Shown one piece after another: positions 56,970 to 64,000 of a stretch of DNA of 64,000 bases. Numbering within the stretch: position 1 is the first letter of the stretch; each line of letters opens with the position of its first letter. The notes below the pieces were generated by a model that saw nothing but the letters and a program-made list of their open reading frames with translations, had not been told where the DNA came from and ran no database searches. This DNA comes from Torymus aiolomorphi. Taxonomy: Eukaryota > Arthropoda > Insecta > Hymenoptera > Torymidae. The stretch spans positions 85,860,022-85,924,021 of the forward strand of contig CM070877.1 in NCBI GenBank assembly GCA_036365515.1, in the 5' to 3' direction. A program made the translations under genes and the position numbers.

Positions 56970-59500
56970 AGTAAGTGAGGGTATTGTTATGATAGTAAAT
57001 GTTTAACATTTCAGAAAAAGATCGTCTAAAGAAGTTTGATTCTTTGTCAAGAATTTTGGCTGCGTCGAAGTTAATGCTATGTCCTGTTTCTGACACATGT
57101 GAGGCTAGGGCAGAGTTACATATGCAATTCTTCACGGCTCCATTGTGCTCATTAATCCGACGGTTCATTTTTCTTTTACTCATTCCGATATAAGTTGCCG
57201 AGCAATCGTGGCAGTCTATTTTGTACACAATGCCATTCGTATCAAGCTTACGAAGGCAGTCTTTCCCTAAGTTTATTAAACTATTGAATTTGTTATTGGT
57301 ATTGTTGATGGGAGTAAAGTTGTTTTGGAGAAGGATATGATTAATTTTCGGAGTTAAATTTTTTATGGAAGGTAAAAGTATTTTAGGCTCAATCAAAAAG
57401 GCGCGTGAATTCTTACTAGTGATAATGTTATTATGGTTGTTACAGATGGATTCGAGTCTAATTCCGATATATTTGTTGATTATTTCGCGTGGGTAATTAT
57501 TGCAGAGAAGGTAGTGGAAAGATAGGTTCAAATTACGTTGTTGAAATTGCGGGTCAGACAGTTTTATGGATTTGTCGACCAGATTGCAGATTATGGCTAT
57601 TTTTTGGAAATGAGGATGGTGGGAAAGGTAATTGATGTAACGTCCGGATGCTGTGCTTTTTCTGTACCAGTTGGTGATGATTCTATTATCGCATGATCTT
57701 ATTAGTTCCATATCGAGAAAGCAAATACTATTGATCTGTTCGCGTTCGACGGTGAATTGGAGGTGACTATTGTATTCGTTGAAGGAGGAGAGAATATTTT
57801 CAGTTTTTTCTTTTTTTGGGATGAGGATGCAACATTCCACGTACCTTCAGTACAATAATAAGTCATTCTTGTAGCTATTGAGACAGGAAGTTTCGAGTGA
57901 TTGAGAGTAATGTCAGCAAACCAAGGGCTTGTGCAAAATCCCACAGGAGTACCCATAATTTGCTTGTAAAATCTATTGTTAAATTGTAAATAAGTAGAGT
58001 TCAATAGAAGTTTGATACCGTTGAGAAATTCAGATTTTGAGAGGTTGATCTTATTGTTCAGGTATTTCCATTTTTTGGAAATAGCCTGCATAACGAGATC
58101 AGCCGGGATGTTTGTAAACAAAGACACGACATCAAACGAAACCAACTCGAACTCATCCGTAATCTTTAAATTATCAGTTATTTCTTTCAATTCTGTACTG
58201 ATTTTATTAATGATTTTGGACGAGGAAAATATTTGTTAAAGAGGAGGGAAAGACTTTTGTCTAAGGCATACGTAGGACTACCGACGGCTGACACGATGAT
58301 TCTTATTGGATTGCCTTACTTTATGAATCTTGACTAGGGCGTATGCCCTAGTGTGAGAAGCAGTCATCAGTATTCAAAACACCTTTATTTTCCCAATCTT
58401 TGATTAAAGTTTTGATATTTTTCTGTAGTATATTGAGAGGGAATTTAGTAATCTCTCTGTAAAAATTTGTATCAGATAGCGCGGTTTCGACTTTTTCTAT
58501 GTAAGAATCTTTTTCCACGACTACCGTGACGTTACCTTATCGGCCTTCGTAACAAAAATATTGGGATTGTTTTTAAGAAAACGTTTGGTTTTAATAAGAT
58601 TTTCTTTAATCGTTGTGACAAAGATGTACAAGTTTACTATTTTTTATGAAATTATTTAAAGTGGAAAGTATCTTATCTCTGATTTCATCTTTGTTGATCT
58701 CGATATTTCTCAAATTGTTCTCAACTGCTTTAACAAAGTCAAACATAGATGGTTTATCGATATCCAGTGTAAAATTGAATTTGTCCCCAAGGCTAAGTGT
58801 ATCTATTGCAAAACTCGATAACTGAGTGTGTCATAAGTTGACCAACCATCGATCTTTGGTGTTCATAATGTTGTTGTTATTCTGAGTAGCTAAGTTGCTA
58901 AGTTAGGTTCAAAATTTCGAGACCCCGATCTGACCGTTAAACATTTATCATCATTTTTCAAAAGGCCGTTAAGTTTATTGTTATGAATCTGTGTATGTTT
59001 ATCGCTGATTATGTCTAATGTAATTTTATAAAGTGAATTTGTTAACAAAGGTTTCTGAAGTTGCATTTATGAATTTAATTTTTGTTGCGTTAATTTGTTT
59101 AAGTAGAAAGTTAGAGTGGATATTTAAGTCAGAGATCTCGAGATTTAGAAACTTTTTTTGAACAAACATCGATAGATGCCTAGACTTCGCATTCGCAAAT
59201 TTACTGAAACTTTAGTTCACTTTGAGATTCTCTAAGTTTCTTTATTAATTTGGTGAGTTTGGAACATAAAATCTTAGCATCTCAGCCGAAGTCAAATTCA
59301 ATACGGTTAATCGTCTGTGTAAATCGAGGGTGTTTTTTCCTCTGGTTATGAAGAGGCCGTCAAAGAGTGACGTTGTCTGGGAAGAAGAGCTGGTGTCCTG
59401 CCCTCCTGACATATCTTGGTGGTTGTAAAAGATGTGTTTGGCATATAGTGTCCCAATGCCTTGTAGATATAGTTCAGTGTACGTTCGTGGTGTATGTATT
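56970..59500 (-). pseudogene. Penelope-like RT/GIY-YIG gene, family 2
   Basis: The N-terminal part (59500-58200) is broken by many stops. Reverse transcriptase begins near 58190 with LVSFDVVSLFTNIP and IMGTPVGFCTSPWFADI (near 57945). The catalytic position near 57835-57845 reads YVEC just after a TGA, so it is inactive. Downstream (57830-56970) the frame is open: FLDMELI near 57715, KIDCHDCSATYIGMSKRKM near 57190 as GIY-YIG nuclease, and RRINEHN. The frame then passes into BEL gag. Confidence 0.8.
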
Positions 59501-59554
59501 TTATTAAGGTAGCCGACATTAAACGAACCAACAGTTGTAAAAAATTATTATTAC

Positions 59555-59606
59555 TTTATTGCCAACGTCTCAGGAGCTTTGTATACTCACCTCTTCAGGG
59601 CTACAA
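59555..59606 (-). ncRNA. hammerhead ribozyme-like motif, family 2, minus copy
   Basis: On the minus strand: GCC CTGAAGAG, a weak stem II around TATACAAAG, then GAGAC followed by GTTGGC. The A in CTGAAGA is at the variable core position 7. GAGAC instead of GAAAC departs from the core. Stem I (GCC with GGC after the cleavage point) pairs well. Confidence 0.5.
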
Positions 59607-59700
59607 CCAAGATACGCAGAAACATTTAAAAAATATGTACAAAAAATTTTTTTTATAAAAGTTGTAGTCAAGTCATAATTTATATAACATTTACCATAGT

Positions 59701-60620
59701 TTACCATTTACCGGAAGTTACATCAATTACCTTTCTCACCATCCTCATTCCCAAAAAATAGCCATAATCTACAACCTGGTCGACAAATCCATAAAACTCT
59801 CTGACCCGCAATTTCACCAACTTAATTTGAACCAATCTTTCCACTACTTTCTATGCAATAATTTCCCACGCGAAATAATCAACAAATATATCGGAATTAG
59901 ACTCGAATCCATCCGTAACAATCACAATAACATTATCACTAGTAAGATTCACGCGCCTTTTTGATTGAGCCTAAAATACTTTTACCTTTCGTAAAAAATT
60001 TAATTCCGAAAATTAATCATATCCTTCTCCAAACAAATTTACTCCCATCAACAGTACCAATAACAAATTCAATAGTTTAATAACCTTAGGGAAAGAAAGC
60101 CTTCATAAGCTTGATACGAATGGCATTGTGTAAAAAATTTAATTCCGAAAATTAATCATATCCTTCTCCAAACAAATTTACTCCCATCAACAGTACCAAT
60201 AACAAATTCAATAGTTTAATAACCTTAGGGAAAGAAAGCCTTCATAAGCTTGATACGAATGGCATTGTGTACAAAATAGACTGCCACGATTGCTCGGCAA
60301 CTTATATCGGAATGAGTAAAAGAAAAATTAACCTTCGGATTAATGAGCACAATAGAGCCGTGAACAACTGCATATCTAACTAACTCTGCCCTAGCTCCAC
60401 ACGTCAGAAACAGGACATAGCATTAACATTGGCGTAGCCAAACTTCTTGACAAAGAATCCAACTTCTTTAGACGATCTTTTTCTGAAATGTTAAACATTT
60501 ACTACCATAACAATACCCTCAACCGCATCGAAGATACACAATATCTTAAGAAATCATATAAAGACCCTGTAAAATTGATCAAACTGCATTGAAAACCTTA
60601 ACTCGGTTCTGTTTGTTGAT
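59701..60620 (+). pseudogene. Penelope-like C-terminal fragment, family 2, plus strand
   Basis: Heavily broken coding related to 56970-57680 in opposite orientation. Recognisable are the region around IPKK (59745), NKFNSLI (60060 and 60200) and the GIY-YIG core KIDCHDCSATYIGMSKRKI (60275-60330) followed by INEHN. It carries a 139-bp tandem duplication. Stops interrupt every frame. Confidence 0.75.
59991..60268 (+). repeat. perfect-looking 139-bp tandem duplication
   Basis: The segment from GTAAAAAATTTAATTCCG to GGCATTGT is present twice head to tail (59991-60129 and 60130-60268). No differences were found by eye, so it is young. Confidence 0.9.
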
Positions 60621-61161
60621 ACGCACGCTTATTTACTCTCGTTCTTCCCATTCTATACGATTCCGAGCCAGCCGAAGGATTAGGGGCGCACGTGGATATA
60701 GAGGTGGCACACGTGAGCACGCAGACTTAGCGAGGTATCTCTCGCTGCTTCGGTGTAGCTCCCCCCACCTTCTCTTCCCATGTTCTCCTGTCTCTCCCGA
60801 ACAGCTCCGAATGCCGGTTCTCCCACCTTCTAAATCCTGCCCCACTCCCCCAGCCCTCCTCCCATGACTATTTTTCGTAATATCCCTATCCTTTCTAATT
60901 AAATAATTTTCACTTGCTCTCTCAGTTGTAGTTGATTTATAGGAGACGACGCTCGACCGATCCGATATCAACATGATTATACGACACAAAAGTTCGTTGT
61001 GAGTTGTGCATGGTTTTAATTTAATTTATTCACTATTTCCGTTTTCCGTTCATTTTATATTTTCGCTCATTTTATATTTCTAACATTTCTCTATTATTTG
61101 GTGTAGCCAAGTATTGTTATTTGCAATAGGATCGACCAACATGTTTAATTTATATTGTTTA
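60621..61161. other. stretch without recognised gene
   Basis: A C/T-rich patch at about 60760-60865 (CTCCCCCA-like) and AT-rich sequence after it. No convincing frame. Confidence 0.45.
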
Positions 61162-61230
61162 CTATGGTAAATGTTATATAAATTTATAACTTGACTACAA
61201 CTTTTGTAAAAAAAATGTTTTGTACATATT
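61162..61230 (+). repeat. pseudo-LTR fragment, inverted match to 59632-59700
   Basis: CTATGGTAAATGTTATATAA onward is the inverse of sequence next to the family 2 pseudo-LTR. Its continuation resumes only at about 62591, after a foreign 1.36-kb segment. Confidence 0.75.
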
Positions 61231-61340
61231 GTTTCCTCCTAGAGGAAGCTTTGTGATAGTAAATTTTTGAGTTGTTGTAAAAACATGCTATAATCGTGTT
61301 CCGTGGTCTTAGGAATCAAAATACATGGTTTTTGAAAAAA

Positions 61341-61360
61341 GTCTGTATGGATGTGTGTGT

Positions 61361-61413
<53 letters not shown>

Positions 61414-61460
61414 TGTGTGTGTGTGGTGCGTGTGTGCGTGCGCGTGTGTGTGCGTATACG
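61341..61460. repeat. TG/TGCG microsatellite
   Basis: Alternating GT with a central block of GCGT units. Purine-pyrimidine alternation could favour Z-DNA. Open frames through it are by-products. Confidence 0.95.
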
Positions 61461-62590
61461 CCTGGATCTCAGCTTCTACTCGGTCGATTTTGACCACAGG
61501 TCTCATTTTTTTTGTTTTTTTTTTGTGTGATGGCGGGTCAAAAATCCGTTTTTTGATTGGGGCGATGCGTTTTTTTTTCAAATTTTCGATTTTCTCAAAA
61601 CTGTTTTTTGATTTTTTTTTAATGATAGGATCGAGTTATTCGAATCTGATGGGTAGCGTTCGAAAGAGAATTAAAATACCTATATTGTCTAAAAAAAAGT
61701 TTTTAGCTATCACGGTTCTTTTGTTATTAACAAAAACGTGTTTTTTTTTAGAAGCTTATAACTCCTAAACTTAACAGTCAATTTTTTTGAGAAAAATATT
61801 GATAATACAGAATATAAATAGCTATAATCTGTTAAAATTTGAATACATTCGGTAGGCTAGATTTTGAGTAAAAAATTGAAAAATGTAAAAAATCAGTTCT
61901 GTACGTCCAACGATTACAAGAGTAAAATTGAATTAATGGCTTCAAAATTCCTTTTAGAGGTAGATTTTTTATAGTTCTCAGTCGAGTTCTTTGGGCAAAA
62001 TGGTTGGTCCATAAATTTCAGAGATATTTGAGGTTAAACATTTTTTGACATTTTTTAAAAATCGTAATTCTTCGAGAACAGTTCTATATATCTGAATGGG
62101 GTGGGTGGCATCCGAAAGAGAATTAAAACACCTAAATTTTCTAAAAAAAATTAATTTTCTATCTATCACGGTTCTTTAGTTATGATCAAAAACAAAAACG
62201 TGTTTTTAAAAAAACACGTTTTTGTTAATAACAAAAGAACAATGATAGCTATAAATTTTTTTTTTTCTTAAAAGACATGAATAAGTAAATATAAAAAAAA
62301 CACGTTTTTCTTAATAACAAAACAACCGTGATAGCTATTTGTTTTATTATAAAATAAGATATTTTACTTCTATTTCAAATGATAACTTTATTTATCAGCT
62401 CAAAATTTATATAAATTTGGTATAAATAAATAATAAATAAATAAATAAATTTAAAAATTAACAATTTTTAATATTCATAAATGAATTTAATTATAATTAT
62501 GCAATAAATTTTTTAAAAAATTATAAATTTTGTTATTAAAAATTAATTAAAGGAATCAACAAATTACGGTTGAGGAACCTACGGGCCAAT

Positions 62591-62740
62591 GTTTTTTAAA
62601 TGTTTCTGCGTATCTTGGTTGTAGCCCTGAAGAGGGGAGTATACAAACGCTCCCGAAACGTGGGCAATAAAGCAATAATAATTTTTTACAATTATCGGTT
62701 CGTTTGATGTCCGCTACCTTAATAATTTATGACATAATTA
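62591..62740 (+). repeat. Penelope family 2 pseudo-LTR piece
   Basis: Matches the inverse of about 59500-59635, including TTTAAATGTTTCTGCGTATC before the ribozyme motif and TTTTTTACAAT...GGTTCGTTTGATGTC after it. Confidence 0.75.
62622..62668 (+). ncRNA. hammerhead ribozyme-like motif, family 2, plus copy
   Basis: CTGAAGAG (62627-62634), stem II GGGAG with CTCCC around TATACAAACG, then GAAAC (62655-62659) followed by GTGGGC. Core and stem II are good; the base at the predicted cleavage position is G, which would prevent cleavage in this copy. Confidence 0.6.
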
Positions 62741-63429
62741 TAATTAAATTGATTTATGAAGATTATAAAGTCTTAATTTTTGAATTATGTATAAAACATG
62801 AATAAAATAATAGGTCAGATTTTTTTTTAAATTATGTGTGAAAAATAAATAAAATAATTGACTGTAATATTATCGTTAAAACCTTTTAAAATTCCTAAAT
62901 AACCTTTACTTCAAATTATATTTTCTTTGTGAAATTTCACACATAGGGTACGTGTCTCTAGTAGTCTGCTGTCCGTATTTGTGTGCTCTTTCTGCAATTT
63001 CAGATCTAACAAGAAGGTTCTAACCTTAAAAATAATAAATGGCTATTACAAAACAAAAGCAGGTATACAACACATGCGCATCGGCGCAAAGCGCACAGAG
63101 CATGTCATTTTCATTTTCTAGTATACATAAATACGATTTTAAAAGACGACTAAAATAGTTTTAACCTCAAATATCTCTGAAAATCATTAGATAATTCTTT
63201 TATCTAAAGGACTTATACGATAATATATAGACTCTACATTTCCACAAAATTTCAACATGATTAAATCAATTTTTGTTTTCTCTAGTTATCATGCGACAAA
63301 GAAAATAACTTAGTAAAATAAGAAAATTTTCAAAATCAAATATCTCAAGAAGTAATAGTACGATCTGGATGAAAATTCGTACACTAATTATCTATATCAC
63401 ATACAAAATTGTCTATAAATTTGGAGCTG
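62741..63429. other. inner part of the third long-TIR element, no gene seen
   Basis: AT-rich DNA with no open frame of note. A GC-richer patch lies near 63070-63105. Confidence 0.5.
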
Positions 63430-64000
63430 ATACATGGAGCCGTTCTTGAGAAATTACGATTTGAAAAAAAGGTTAAAAATATTTTAACCTCAAATATTTC
63501 TGAAATTTCTGGAGCAATCATTTTGCCCAAAGAACTCGACCGAAAGCTATCCAAAACCTACCTCTAAAAGGAATTTCAAAGCGATTAAGTCAACTTTACT
63601 CCCGTAATCGTTGGACATACAAAACTCATTTTTTCCACATTTCAATTTTTTTCTCAAAAACTAGTCGACAAAATAAATTCAGATTTTTACAGATTACAGC
63701 TATTCACATTCTGCACTATCATGATTTTTCTCAAGAAAATTGTTCGGTTAGTTTAAGAGTTATAAGCCTTTAAAAAAAAACACCTTTTTGTTAATAACAA
63801 AAGAACCGTGATAGCTAGAGAAATTTTTTTTTTAGAAAATATAGGTATTTTAATGCTCTTTCGAATGCTGTCCATTCGGTTCAAATATTTCGACCTTATC
63901 ATTAAAAAAAAGCAAAAATTAATTTTGAGAAAATCGAAAATTTGAAATAAAACAAAAACGTATTGGCGAATCAAAAAATGAGTTTTTGACCCCCCATCAC

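Larger units (their letters stand above)
56900..59700 (-). mobile_element. Penelope-like element (family 2), minus strand, 3' truncated
   Basis: Starts on the right with a pseudo-LTR containing a hammerhead-like motif (about 59700-59530), followed leftwards by decayed N-terminal coding, reverse transcriptase and GIY-YIG coding. It stops near 56960-56990 before the BEL gag. Its own 3' pseudo-LTR is missing. Confidence 0.75.
61527..64000. mobile_element. third long-TIR element, right end at the window edge
   Basis: The left arm (61527-about 62105) and the right arm (about 63430-64000) are inverted copies. Outer ends read GTGATGGCGGGTCAAAAA on the left and, inverted, GTGATGGGGGGTCAAAAA at the window end, so the true terminus may lie beyond 64000. 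No transposase is seen between the arms; a Penelope pseudo-LTR piece sits at 62591-62740. Part of the arm (RNA-like motif GCTATCACGGTTCTTTTGTT with a palindromic GTTATTAAC) recurs in both orientations near 61707, 62163, 62215, 62300 and 63783. Confidence 0.7.

Noticed and set aside
61296..61768. Open frames rich in Cys/Val or Thr/His
   Set aside because: Translation of a TG/TGCG microsatellite.

Overview
The window reads as a transposon-dense piece of an AT-rich animal genome, most likely an insect. The inventory fits: Ty1/copia, gypsy and BEL/Pao LTR elements, Penelope-like elements with GIY-YIG nucleases, a mariner, non-LTR (LINE) fragments, a Mutator-type transposase, Helitron pieces and two long-TIR DNA transposons. 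A hymenopteran (ant or wasp) host is a guess from CpG-rich retroelements in AT-rich surroundings. No tRNA, rRNA, bacterial operon or CRISPR was seen. Nearly every recognisable coding region is broken.

Layout. 0-4.6 kb: the 3' end of a plus-strand copia element (LTR 115-466) abuts a minus-strand copia element (467-4558) whose RNase H is cut at the junction. 5.4-9.0 kb: a long-TIR DNA transposon with a decayed transposase (element A). 10.1-26.4 kb: one gypsy element with unequal LTRs (507 and 988 bp), gag, pol and an unusual third reading frame. Its leader is split by a second long-TIR transposon (element B, 11274-18187) carrying an intron-containing transposase related to that of element A and a nested palindromic MITE. 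26.4-32.3 kb: a palindromic MITE, a Mutator-type transposase pseudogene, a Helitron 3' end and a degenerate tandem array. 32.3-38.0 kb: two Penelope-like copies head to head, inserted as one unit between 13-bp target duplications, with a mariner nested in one. Both copies end in hammerhead ribozyme-like motifs.

38-51.6 kb: an isolated candidate host exon, minisatellites, a 5'-truncated LINE with tandem repeats in its 3' UTR, a long purine/pyrimidine tract, a Helitron-type helicase fragment, a second LINE 3' end, two related minus-strand LTRs, and a four-exon candidate host gene (50791-51491) just before a BEL/Pao LTR. 51.6-64 kb: a BEL/Pao element whose gag is joined in frame to a second Penelope family, a plus-strand Penelope fragment with a fresh 139-bp tandem duplication, and a further long-TIR element running off the window end.

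The parts do not form one pathway; they are layers of insertion. The order can be read from who interrupts whom: element B entered the gypsy, the mariner entered a Penelope copy, and a plus copia probably entered the minus copia. The most biologically interesting signals are the ribozyme motifs in the Penelope copies, the two related long-TIR transposons with apparent ATAT target duplications, and the spliced candidate gene near 51 kb.
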